Positions 1 to 8,700 of a DNA stretch of 9,067 bases are shown one piece after another. The stretch comes from Ignavibacteriales bacterium CG12_big_fil_rev_8_21_14_0_65_30_8 (GTDB taxonomy: Bacteria > Bacteroidota > Ignavibacteria > Ignavibacteriales > Ignavibacteriaceae). The notes under the pieces are model-generated. The model did no database searches, was not told the DNA's origin, and saw only the letters and a program-made list of their open reading frames with translations. The translations under genes were made by a program, and so were the position numbers. The stretch spans positions 1 through 9,067 of the forward strand of contig PFGS01000078.1 of NCBI GenBank assembly GCA_002783525.1. The letters run 5' to 3'. Position 1 is the stretch's first letter. The number at the start of each line of letters is the position of its first letter.

Positions 1-3000
1 AATACCAACCTTTGCCTGCACCGCTACCGGCTATAACAGCACTGTTTGTATCAAGAGGAACGGCATATCTAAAATAACTATTTACCTGATCCAAATTGCC
101 ATTTCGATTTAGATCTTCAGTATCCGGAATTCTTCCTATATCACTTAATATAGCATTGCCTTGAGTACCATTAATATTAAAATAATCAAATATATTTCCT
201 GTATTGGTTTGAGTAAAAGAAAAATTATCACCACTTGGGTCCGACTTTCCGCTATTAAAATTTATCCTTTCTTCATCATCATTTATTCCATCAATACCTG
301 TATCTTCTAAACCATCAGGATCAATAACATCGTTACGGTTTTTATCTTCGGTATCCAATAAATTATTAGGTATTACATCTTCACTTATTCTACCCAAATC
401 AATGTAAACTTTTGCATCTGACGGAGCATCTGATGCATTCATCCAAAATTCAATAAACTCAATATTTTCTTCAACAAGATTGCTTGCAGTTGTTGAAAGC
501 AATCTCATTATACCACCCCAGTTTTTAGATCTATCAACTAAATCTGGAGTATAATTATATGTACCGGGTGTATCAGGTAAAAACACATAATCTAGTACTG
601 TAATTTGTTCGTTTGCTCTTGCTACTTGTTTCTTATTTCCCCATATATCTCTAACATTTACATTCGATGGTGTAATATTAAACCAAAAACTCTTTCCTTT
701 AAAATTCATGGATTCAGATTTTGTTAAACCGGATAATGAGTTTAGTCTGTCAGGTACACTTAAGTCTTTCCATCCGGTATAATTTATACCTATTGGTATT
801 ATTCTTTTTGCACCTTCAAAATCATCTATATATGCAATACTTTTTCCGTTATCATCAGGAATTACACTTTTTTTGGTGTTAGGATCCGGTTTCATATAAG
901 CATATTCACCATTTAAAGTTAAACTTGACATCTCCCTAGTTGAAATTACTTTATCTAATAATTTTGTCAGAAATGGTAAGTCTACTGATGTATTAAAATC
1001 TAAACCATACATAGTATTACTCAGTGGTTCTTCACCAATTCTAACTTTTTCACTGAGTGTCTGTTGATTTAGATTTAAAATAGTAAAACCCAACCTTGAT
1101 CTATCAGAAATATTAAAAATACCTCTGGCACCAAGTAATGTTTTTGATGCTAACTGAAAAAGATCATTTTGTTCATAAGTAATACTCAAATTTGCACCTG
1201 GTACAAGAGCAGCGTCGTTCCTAATATTAAGTTGACCAATTGTGTAATCAACACTATAATCAATTCCGTTTGTTAATTCTCTGCCATCAAGTAAAACACG
1301 AACTGAATTTTCAACAACATTAAATCCCAATTGATAAACTGATGTAACATCACCTGAAAATTTACCGGTTAGCTCCCATTTATCTTTTAAATTATTTTGA
1401 CGAGCAAATGTTTTAGTTGTATCATAAACTAATTGATATGCCAATGAATCGGGAATAGAGCTATTTAAGTCGGTTCCAAATGGTTCTAACGTTGGAAAAA
1501 CTATTTCACCCGTTTCAGGAAAAATTGTAATACTTGGTCTGTAATCAAATATATCATCCGGAATTGGATTGTTTGATTGATCGATAAAATCCAAACCAAA
1601 TGCATTTAATAATTTAACCGGACCTGAAGGTGTTGATAATTCAGTTACCGGATCTTGACCATCAATTTCATATTTAATTTTAAATTCAAATCCTTCCTTC
1701 TTAATATTCCTTCCACCAATTGCATAAATATTTTTTAATTGTAATTTCCAAGCTTGTGCATAATTACCACCGGGTTGAAGGTTCCTTGGTTTAACCAATT
1801 TTAATACTAATTTTGTAGTAGTATCGGCTCCTACAGAATTTAAGAATTCACCATAAAATAAATCATCAGTAGTTGAAGTACCGTTTTCAACTCTGTAAGC
1901 AACTGCAATAATATCGTTGTCCTGTATTTGTGTATTAAATGTTATAAATCCTGTCTCAGGGTGTAATACATAATCAACGCCTTCTGTTAATAATAAAAAC
2001 CTGCCTGTTTCAGTCTGACCCGGAATTGCAGCAATGTCTCCTCTCAAATTATCAGGATAGCTACCGTTGGCTGTAATTGGATCTAAATTTATATATGCAT
2101 TAGCAATTCTTTCTTTTGATTGATCAACGGCCACACCGGTAACACTTCTCCAAACTTCAATATTATTAACACGGTACTGTGGATTGATTAAAGGAGTTGG
2201 CTGCCCGTAATAGTTGAAGAATAAATTTAAACTGGGCTCTTGACTTGCATAAAGTGTATCAAGGAAATAATGATTTGGAGAATAATCATAAACCCTTAAA
2301 TTAAAATCTGATGAAGTAGAACCTCCTGATACATTTACAGTTTTAATTTGACCTTTCTTTTGACTGGCAATTGTTGTAAGTGAAAATGGTCCTAATTTAA
2401 ATTCTGCCTTCAAACCAAATAATGCTTCGCTTCCGCCTACCAAAGGAGAAGTTTGTATTGCGACATTACCGGCTTCAATACTTTGAATTATTTCATCGGG
2501 ATAACCGGTGTACTTTATTTTTAACTGATTTTCATATTGAAATGTTCTTTCGGTATTCCAATCGGCATTAATATCCAGTTTATCACCAATTGTTCCCTTT
2601 ACATTTATTTGCACTTGTTGTTTGAAATCCGGTTCACTTCTTGTATTGCCAAGCAATGATGCTGTTACGCCTTCAGTTGTTTCACTTTTAAATGCTCCGT
2701 GAATATCAACAGCACCTCCAATTTTTAAACCTATTTTAGGCGGGCCAAAAATACTTAATACACCCACGCTCGGTAACGGGATCTCAAAATTTGTAATATC
2801 TGTAATTAACTGTCCTAATTCTTTTGTTGATGATTTATACTCGTAAAACTCTGTAAGTTTTTCCCACTCACTTTTTTTATTTTCTTTTAATTTAAGTTCT
2901 ATATATTCATCAATTGGAATTTTTAAAACTATTTTTGATTGTATACCATATATGAATTCTTTGATAATTACATACTGGCCTGATGAGTCTATCTCAACTG

Positions 3001-3481
3001 TTTTTGTTTTATAAGTAGAAGATGGTTGTAAAAACAGTGGAGATACTTTATCTGGCAGTAATTCAACTACAGGCAATTCCTTCGGTCTATATTTTAAGTT
3101 TTCTATTCTAGCTGAAGAATCAATTGACATTTGGTAAAGTTTGAGAGAATCTTCATCTATCTTTGGTGCTTTAACATTTAATAAAGAATCCGGAATGACT
3201 TTAAGAGAATCTTTGTTTACTATTTTATCAGTAGAATCCGAAACCAACGGAGGGGAAAAAGTTTCAAAATTATTTTTTAATTGATAATCATTTTTTAAAT
3301 TCAAATTATTAGAGAATTTAACAAATGAATTTAGTTTTAAGCAGCTTCCAATCCATAATTCCCGGTTTATTTTTGCTCCGGGAGATGAAACAAAACCCAA
3401 ATTGGAAATTGAATAAAAGAATAATACAGATAATACGATTATAACTGTAATCTTTTTTGAAATTTTATTTATACTTAAAAT
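1..3481 (-). CDS. sprA: SprA/Sov-family type IX secretion translocon protein, N-terminal half (3' end beyond left edge)
   Basis: SprA (Sov) forms the very large outer-membrane beta-barrel through which type IX secretion clients leave the periplasm. About 1160 codons are visible; family members usually exceed 2000 residues, so roughly half is present. Numbering from an ATT at 3481, residues 11-25 are a hydrophobic, signal-like segment after a Lys-rich stretch. A Pro/Ser-rich spacer follows, and barrel-type sequence begins near residue 238 (SVGVLSIFGPP). Family landmarks I recognise are DWNTERTFQYENQ (from 307), YIDDFEGA (DDFEG at 886-890), NWGGIMR (987-993), LGRISEDVIPN (from 1029), and Asp-rich DTED(K/L)NRN motifs at 1043 and 1120. 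The frame was spot-checked at several points and shows no break. The start is uncertain: an in-frame TGA lies at 3506-3508, and no ATG, GTG or TTG occurs before a TTG at 3400, which lies beyond the hydrophobic segment. Family assignment is firm; the 5' end is not. Confidence 0.9.
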   Translation of the reverse strand, partial: MLSINKISKKITVIIVLSVLFFYSISNLGFVSSPGAKINRELWIGSCLKLNSFVKFSNNLNLKNDYQLKNNFETFSPPLVSDSTDKIVNKDSLKVIPDSLLNVKAPKIDEDSLKLYQMSIDSSARIENLKYRPKELPVVELLPDKVSPLFLQPSSTYKTKTVEIDSSGQYVIIKEFIYGIQSKIVLKIPIDEYIELKLKENKKSEWEKLTEFYEYKSSTKELGQLITDITNFEIPLPSVGVLSIFGPPKIGLKIGGAVDIHGAFKSETTEGVTASLLGNTRSEPDFKQQVQINVKGTIGDKLDINADWNTERTFQYENQLKIKYTGYPDEIIQSIEAGNVAIQTSPLVGGSEALFGLKAEFKLGPFSLTTIASQKKGQIKTVNVSGGSTSSDFNLRVYDYSPNHYFLDTLYASQEPSLNLFFNYYGQPTPLINPQYRVNNIEVWRSVTGVAVDQSKERIANAYINLDPITANGSYPDNLRGDIAAIPGQTETGRFLLLTEGVDYVLHPETGFITFNTQIQDNDIIAVAYRVENGTSTTDDLFYGEFLNSVGADTTTKLVLKLVKPRNLQPGGNYAQAWKLQLKNIYAIGGRNIKKEGFEFKIKYEIDGQDPVTELSTPSGPVKLLNAFGLDFIDQSNNPIPDDIFDYRPSITIFPETGEIVFPTLEPFGTDLNSSIPDSLAYQLVYDTTKTFARQNNLKDKWELTGKFSGDVTSVYQLGFNVVENSVRVLLDGRELTNGIDYSVDYTIGQLNIRNDAALVPGANLSITYEQNDLFQLASKTLLGARGIFNISDRSRLGFTILNLNQQTLSEKVRIGEEPLSNTMYGLDFNTSVDLPFLTKLLDKVISTREMSSLTLNGEYAYMKPDPNTKKSVIPDDNGKSIAYIDDFEGAKRIIPIGINYTGWKDLSVPDRLNSLSGLTKSESMNFKGKSFWFNITPSNVNVRDIWGNKKQVARANEQITVLDYVFLPDTPGTYNYTPDLVDRSKNWGGIMRLLSTTASNLVEENIEFIEFWMNASDAPSDAKVYIDLGRISEDVIPNNLLDTEDKNRNDVIDPDGLEDTGIDGINDDEERINFNSGKSDPSGDNFSFTQTNTGNIFDYFNINGTQGNAILSDIGRIPDTEDLNRNGNLDQVNSYFRYAVPLDTNSAVIAGSGAGKGWY

Positions 3482-3517
3482 AGTAAGCCTATAAAGTGTT
3501 TTTTTTCAGAAATAGAA

Positions 3518-3545
3518 AGTATAAACTATCTATAATATTCTCCAA
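3518..3545 (-). promoter_or_regulatory. possible sigma70-like promoter for sprA
   Basis: Read on the minus strand, TTGGAG (3545-3540) and TATACT (3523-3518) are separated by 16 bases, resembling -35 and -10 boxes. Transcription would begin near 3511, about 30 bases before the hydrophobic N-terminus of SprA is encoded. If real, sprA would have its own promoter in the gap after the cupin gene. In DNA this AT-rich, such matches arise easily by chance, and promoters in this phylum often depart from the E. coli consensus. Confidence 0.28.
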
Positions 3546-3611
3546 TTTGTTTCCAAAAAATTATGCATAACTAAACTAATATTCAATAATATAAAAACTT
3601 ATTCAGTTTGT

Positions 3612-4118
3612 CTATCCTTTTGTAAATCTCTTAATTATTTTTTTATGTTTGGGGAATTTTTTTAAAAGTGTATCTCTTTTAGCCAAAGTAAAATCTTCAA
3701 AATCAAATCCGGGTGAAACTGTGCAACCTACTAAACCAAAGTCTTTTTTACCAACAACCTCTGCACAAAACCAGTTCCCCTTTTTAATTATAATTTGTAG
3801 TTGTTCTCCTTTACTAATATTTCTACCTAATAAACCTATACTTAATTCATCTTTATTTTTTATAGTATATATTCTTATTGTTGATCCGTCATAAAAATGC
3901 CAGATCTCGTCTGATTTAATTTTATGAAAATGTGATATGTTTTCTTCATCAAGTAAAAAATAAATTGAAGTTGAGAAATTTCTGTCCCCACTAAATCGAG
4001 CAGGTAAGTTTTCTTTTTTGATTTCTTCTTTAGCTCTGTAAACTTCATTAAAATACCCACCTTCGGGATGTTTTTTAAGCTCAAGATTTTTTATATAATA
4101 TTTTACTTTTTTTAACAT
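3612..4118 (-). CDS. DUF985 / cupin_5 family protein
   Basis: A complete 168-residue protein of the DUF985 (cupin_5) family, small single-domain beta-barrels of the cupin fold whose cellular role is mostly undefined. The family pattern is clear: HPEGGYF at 17-23, a SIYFLL strand at 51-56, HFHKIKSDEIWHFY at 63-76, GNWFCAE at 114-120 and a C-terminal SPGFDFEDF at 135-143. His63, His65, Glu71 and His74 sit where cupins usually bind a metal or small ligand. Length is normal for the family. The ATG at 4118 is preceded by AT-rich DNA without a clear Shine-Dalgarno, but it places the HPEGGYF motif at the usual distance from the N-terminus. The gene ends in TAG, about 130 bases before sprA on the same strand, and is divergent from citrate synthase. 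No signal peptide is seen, so it is probably cytoplasmic. The family call is firm; no substrate can be named. Confidence 0.9.
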   Translation of the reverse strand: MLKKVKYYIKNLELKKHPEGGYFNEVYRAKEEIKKENLPARFSGDRNFSTSIYFLLDEENISHFHKIKSDEIWHFYDGSTIRIYTIKNKDELSIGLLGRNISKGEQLQIIIKKGNWFCAEVVGKKDFGLVGCTVSPGFDFEDFTLAKRDTLLKKFPKHKKIIKRFTKG

Positions 4119-4174
4119 ACTATAAAATAATTCTAATTTTTTGTATATTTAAGTTAGTTATTTAAGGGGAAATA

Positions 4175-4285
4175 ATGGAAATATTGCATATTGAAAAATC
4201 TCATCAGAATTATTTGGTGTTTCCAAAAAAGATTTACACTTATGCTTACCCTTACATTACCTGTTTAAGCAATATAAATTTTTAA
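4175..4285 (+). CDS. possible 36-codon small ORF upstream of citrate synthase
   Basis: An ATG at 4175 follows a purine-rich AAGGGGA (4164-4170) at a plausible ribosome-binding distance. It opens a frame of 36 codons ending in TAA at 4283-4285. The peptide begins MEILHIEKSHQNYLVF and has an aromatic, moderately hydrophobic second half with one Cys. Its stop codon touches the Shine-Dalgarno of citrate synthase (from 4287), and only 12 bases separate stop and start, so translational coupling or a leader-peptide role is possible. I recognise no family. The coding evidence is the ribosome binding site and the position only; a chance ORF of this size is quite possible in this DNA. Confidence 0.3.
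   Translation: MEILHIEKSHQNYLVFPKKIYTYAYPYITCLSNINF
4243..4271 (+). other. weak inverted repeat in the citrate synthase leader
   Basis: TGCTTA (4243-4248) and TAAGCA (4266-4271) can pair as a 6-bp stem around a 17-base loop, ending 15 bases before the citrate synthase Shine-Dalgarno. It overlaps the end of the possible small ORF. The stem is short and weak; it matters only if the small ORF proves to be translated. Confidence 0.2.
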
Positions 4286-4286
4286 T

Positions 4287-4292
4287 GGAGGT
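4287..4292 (+). promoter_or_regulatory. ribosome binding site of citrate synthase
   Basis: GGAGGT lies 5 bases before the ATG at 4298. It is the strongest Shine-Dalgarno in the window and fixes this start. The large ORF at 5736 and the cupin gene lack a comparable site, which suggests efficient initiation on citrate synthase. Confidence 0.85.
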
Positions 4293-4297
4293 AGATC

Positions 4298-5608
4298 ATG
4301 TCTAATTTAAAAGAAAAACTTTTTGATAAAATCCAAGGTTGGCGTCCAAGAACTACTAAATTATTAAAAGAACACGGAGACGTTAAAATTGGTGAAGTTA
4401 CAATTGCACAAGCAATTGGAGGTGTTCGCGGCGTTAAATGTTTAACTACTGATATTTCATATTTAGATCCAATGGAAGGAATTAGATTCCGTGGATATAC
4501 AATTCCTGAAACTTTAGCAAAATTACCAAAAGTACCGGGATTTGAAATGCCGTTGGTTGAAGGATTTTATTATTTACTGTTAACGGGGGATATCCCTACT
4601 GAAGAAGACGTAAAAGCTGTAGCAGAGGAATTCAACAAAAGAAAAATTGTTCCGGATTATGTATTTGATGTTCTAAAAGCTATGCCTAAAGACACACATC
4701 CAATGACAATGTTTTCTACAGCTGTACTTACTCTGCAAAGAGAATCTGAATTTGTAAAAGCTTATGAATCCGGAATGAATAAAATGGATTATTGGGATCC
4801 TACTTTTGAAGATTCATTAAATCTTTTGGCCAAATTACCACAGATAGCTGCCTTTATTTATAGATATAAATACAAAAACGGAGATATAATTGCACCTGAT
4901 CCTAAATTAGATATGGGTGGAAATTTTGCACATATGATGGGAATTGATAAACCTTATGATGATGTTGCAAGAATGTATTTTATTCTTCATAGTGATCATG
5001 AAAGCGGTAATGTTAGTGCTCATACCGGTCATTTGGTTGCAAGTGCTTTATCAGATGTTTATTACTCTATCTCTGCTATGTTAGATGGACTGGCCGGACC
5101 ACTTCACGGACTGGCTAACCAAGAAGTACTAAGATGGCTGCAAGGTGTTAGAGATAAAATGGAAGGTAAGGTTCCTTCTGAAGAACAAATGAAAAAATTT
5201 GTTTGGGATACATTAAATTCAGGTCAAGTTATTCCTGGATACGGACACGCTGTCTTGCGTAAAACCGATCCACGTTATCAAGCACAAAGAGAATTCTGCT
5301 TGAAACATTTACCTGATGATAATCTATTTAAATATGTTGATATATTATATAAAGTAGTACCGGATATATTAGTTGAACAAGGCAAAGCAAAAAATCCTTG
5401 GCCAAATGTTGATGCACAATCAGGTGTAATCCAATGGTATTATGGATTGCAAGAATTTGATTTCTACACCGTATTGTTTGGTATTGGTAGAGCTTTAGGT
5501 GTTACAGCAAATATTATTTGGGATAGAGCATTGGGCTATCCAATTGAAAGGCCAAAATCTTTAACAACAGATATGTTAGAAGAATTTGCTGCTAAAGCTA
5601 AAAAATAA
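4298..5608 (+). CDS. gltA: citrate (Si)-synthase, type I, mitochondrial-like
   Basis: Condenses acetyl-CoA with oxaloacetate to citrate at the entry of the TCA cycle; cytoplasmic. The 436-residue protein closely follows mitochondrial citrate synthase from memory of the pig sequence: LDPMEGIRFRGYTIPE near the N-terminus, HSDHESGNVSAHTGH (231-245), GLAGPLHGLANQEV (264-277), GYGHAVLRKTDPRY (314-327), AKNPWPNVDAQSG (364-376) and ERPKS (417-421). The catalytic triad is present as His270, His317 and Asp372, matching pig His274, His320 and Asp375. Oxaloacetate and CoA contacts match at His234, Arg326, Arg398 and Arg418. Length is that of the mature mitochondrial enzyme, with no targeting extension. 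This is the type I homodimer form, not the hexameric NADH-inhibited type II enzyme of many Gram-negative bacteria; oligomeric state is inferred from family. It has a strong Shine-Dalgarno and its own terminator downstream, so it is probably transcribed alone or with the small ORF. Confidence 0.97.
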   Translation: MSNLKEKLFDKIQGWRPRTTKLLKEHGDVKIGEVTIAQAIGGVRGVKCLTTDISYLDPMEGIRFRGYTIPETLAKLPKVPGFEMPLVEGFYYLLLTGDIPTEEDVKAVAEEFNKRKIVPDYVFDVLKAMPKDTHPMTMFSTAVLTLQRESEFVKAYESGMNKMDYWDPTFEDSLNLLAKLPQIAAFIYRYKYKNGDIIAPDPKLDMGGNFAHMMGIDKPYDDVARMYFILHSDHESGNVSAHTGHLVASALSDVYYSISAMLDGLAGPLHGLANQEVLRWLQGVRDKMEGKVPSEEQMKKFVWDTLNSGQVIPGYGHAVLRKTDPRYQAQREFCLKHLPDDNLFKYVDILYKVVPDILVEQGKAKNPWPNVDAQSGVIQWYYGLQEFDFYTVLFGIGRALGVTANIIWDRALGYPIERPKSLTTDMLEEFAAKAKK

Positions 5609-5644
5609 TATTTCTTAAAATATTTTTATTTAGTGTAATTATTT

Positions 5645-5678
5645 AGGGTTGTTGAATATATTTTAACAACCCTTTTTT
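5645..5678 (+). terminator. intrinsic terminator of citrate synthase
   Basis: AGGGTTGTTGAA (5645-5656) pairs with TTTAACAACCCT (5662-5673) across a TATAT loop, giving a 12-bp stem with a single G-T wobble. It runs directly into a six-T tract (5673-5678). It lies 36 bases past the citrate synthase stop, a textbook Rho-independent terminator. It separates this transcript from the large gene starting at 5736. Confidence 0.93.
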
Positions 5679-5735
5679 ATAAAATATATTAGTATTTATG
5701 TATTTTATATATAAGACAAAATTTTAATTTGAATA

Positions 5736-8700
5736 ATGAATAAAGAACTTCTAAAGACACGTGATCTATTTTTTGCCGGTAAATCTGCACTTGAAAAAGA
5801 ACAACTCAATAAAATCTTAAAACAATTAAATATTTACTTTGAGAAAATTTACACAAATGACTTATTCAAAAATCAAAAATCATTGATCCCTATAGTCACT
5901 GATATTTTAGCATCCTCTTTTTCCGGTAAATTATCCTCTCCACTAGCTTCAAAATTAAATGAAAATAATTTTTATGATTTTGGAAATTATTTATTGCAAA
6001 AGTTAAAAAGCAATAAAAAAGAGATAGATTTATTAATACATGAGTATTTAAACTTAATCAGAGTATCTGAATTTTTAGAGAAGATTTATGGTGATAAAAA
6101 ATGGGAAAAACTTTTAAAGAAATTAATTGTTGAGAGTAACTTTACTACATATCATTTGTTTTCACAGAGAGCAAGAGATTACAAGAACAAAACATTATTT
6201 AAAGTTTTACACGGACAAACAGAGATCAATTACAGTTGGGAAACTATTAACAATAATATAAATGATTACAAAAAATCTTTTTTCACGCTTCTAAATTTTA
6301 CAAATAAACCATTAGTAGTTTTTTTTACTGTTAATTCCTTAGAGATGGCACAATTGGATATAGCCTGTATAAATTCCGGAATTACAAATGTAATGATACC
6401 TGCTAATTCCGTTACACAAAATATTACTTATATATTAAACCAAACTAAAGCTGAATACATTTTTGTTTCTGAAGAAAAACAATTAGCCAAAATAAAAACC
6501 ATAAAAAACTCATTAAAATATTTGAAAAAAGCTGTTTTAATTAAAGGCAGCAGTTCTGAAGATTGGGTTTTAAGTTTTAGTGAATTTCTTAAATTAAAGA
6601 ATAATTACAAAAAAGGAACAATAGAAAATTTTGAAAAGAAAATAACAACAAGATCTTTAGCTTCAATTATGTATACATCCGGAACCACAGGTGTACCTAA
6701 AGGAATAATGTTTACAAATTTGAATATTGTTTACAAAAGATTTTGTCGTGCTCTTGCATTACCTAAAATTAGTGACAAAGATAGATTTTTAGCTTATTTA
6801 CCTCTTTTCCATACCTTTGGAAGATATCTTGAAATGATGGGAAGCATTTTCTGGGGAACTGAATATGTTTTTATGGAAAACCCTTCTGCTGAAACGATGC
6901 TTCAAAATATGAAACAAGTTAAGCCTTCTATTTTTATCAGTATTCCTAAAAAATGGATTGAACTTTACGATAGTATTTGCGAAAAAGTAGATATTGAAAT
7001 CGAATCAGAAGAAACAATTAAAAAAGTTGTTGAAGAGACAACAGGAGGTAATTTGAAATGGGGGTTATCTGCTGCAGGATTTTTGCCATCTGAAATATTT
7101 ATTTTTTTCCAGAAATATGAAATTGAATTAATGAGCGGATTCGGAATGACAGAAGCAACCGGAGGAATAACTATGACACCTCCTGGAAGATATTTCCCAA
7201 ATTCACTTGGCAAAGAATTACCGGGAATTGAAATTAAACTTGAAGAAGACGGCGAGTTACTGATTAAAGGTGATTATGTAATGCAGGGTTACTTTGGTGA
7301 ATCAAAAAGTGAAACCTTTACTAAAGGCGGCTGGCTTCCAACCGGTGATATAATGCAGATGGATAAAAATGGATTCATCGAAATCATTGACAGAAAAAAA
7401 GAAATATATAAGAATGTAAAAGGTGAAACTGTTGCTCCGCAAAAAATAGAAAACTACTTCCGAGATATAGATTCTGTAAAACAAGTTTTTTTAGTAGGTG
7501 ATCATCGCCTTTATAATACTGTTTTAATATTCCCAAATTTTGATGAAGAAGAAAGTAAATTAAAAGAAATAAATGATGAGCAATTACAAGAATTCTTTTC
7601 TTCTGTAATTGTAACTGTAAATAAATTCCTAGCCCCTTTTGAGAGAATAATAGATTTCAGAATTATCGATCGCCCGTTCTCAGATGAGTTTGGTGAATTA
7701 ACCCCCAAGAGCACCTATAAAAGAAGAGTTATCGAAAAGAATTTTAAAGAATTAATCGAAACAATGTATATGCAAAATTATACTAATTTGAAATTTAAAA
7801 GCATATATATACGAATACCAAATTGGTTCTTACTTGAAAAGGGAATTCTAAACAGAGATATAATTATTGATAAAAATGGGATTAAAGTTCCAAAATTAAA
7901 TTTATCTCTAAAAGTAAAATCAGAAGACAAACAAAATAAATTATTTAAGATTGGAAATTACACATATAAAATAAAAGAGAATTTTATCGATTTTCAAGCC
8001 TTATTAACTACACCAACTTACTGGCTTGGCAATCAAAGTTTAACGGATTTTACAGGTAATTCTATTTACCAGTGGTACAGAACTGATTATAAATTTGATA
8101 AAATTGAATTTGTTAAACCAAATGAAAAACCTAAAATAAATGATACTGTTAGAAATAGAATTAAAAAGACATTAAAAAGCTCTGAGGTATCTCTTGAGGG
8201 ATTGCATTATTCGTCGATGCTACTTCAGTCTTCATCTGTAATAGACAACTCTTTGGCAGTAAAATATTTAAATTTTGTTTTGGATAACGAAGTTGAACAG
8301 AATTACAACTTAGCAGTAGAATTGTTAAAAAGACCTTCCTTGGCATCCAAATTAAATTACAGAAGAAAAATGTTTTTGCTGGCAGCGAGCAAAATTAATA
8401 AAATCAGTTTTAATATTTATTTAGATAAATACATTGAACACGATAAAAATCTTTTTGATGATAAGCTTATTAAAGAATTTGTTAAAAATGCCAGGGGTAA
8501 AGATAAACTTGAAGCAATTGAAAAAATATTGGAACAAGTACTAAACTCAGAAAAAAGAAAAAAAGGTTTTGTAAATACACCTATTCCCTCACTTTTTAAA
8601 TTACTTTCAAATTATGGAATTAACCACCCTATTTCTTATTTAAAGATCAGACAATTATTTGTAAAATATCAATTACTTGATTCAAGAAAAGAAATTAATC

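Noticed and set aside
3533..3568. ATG at 3568-3566 (minus) as a start for sprA
   Set aside because: It is in the same frame but meets TAG at 3535-3533 and then TGA at 3508-3506, so it cannot lead into sprA without readthrough.
3593..3609. Small hairpin just after the cupin stop, AAACT/AGTTT with a 5-base loop (minus strand)
   Set aside because: Only a 5-bp stem with a single G-C pair and a short, broken T tract; too weak to call a terminator, so cupin-sprA read-through stays open.
3649..3894. Plus-strand open frame of 81 codons
   Set aside because: It lies antisense to the DUF985 cupin, whose family motifs are unmistakable; no motif or ribosome binding site of its own.
3875..4084. Minus-strand open frame of 69 codons
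   Set aside because: Shifted frame inside the cupin gene on the same strand; a shadow of the real coding frame.
4285..4305. ATG overlapping the small-ORF stop (TAATG) as an alternative start
   Set aside because: The frame from 4285 ends after six codons and is not that of citrate synthase; the ATG at 4298 has the properly spaced Shine-Dalgarno.
5679..5735. Promoter for the large adenylating gene
   Set aside because: The stretch is almost pure A/T with several TATA-like words but no convincing paired -35 element or phylum-type promoter, so nothing is called.
6965..7714. Three minus-strand open frames (6965-7213, 7302-7484, 7511-7714)
   Set aside because: All are antisense to the conserved core of the adenylation domain; composition reflects the reversed coding strand.
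8161..8346. Minus-strand open frame of 61 codons
   Set aside because: Antisense to the helical part of the large plus-strand gene, which continues uninterrupted; no supporting features.
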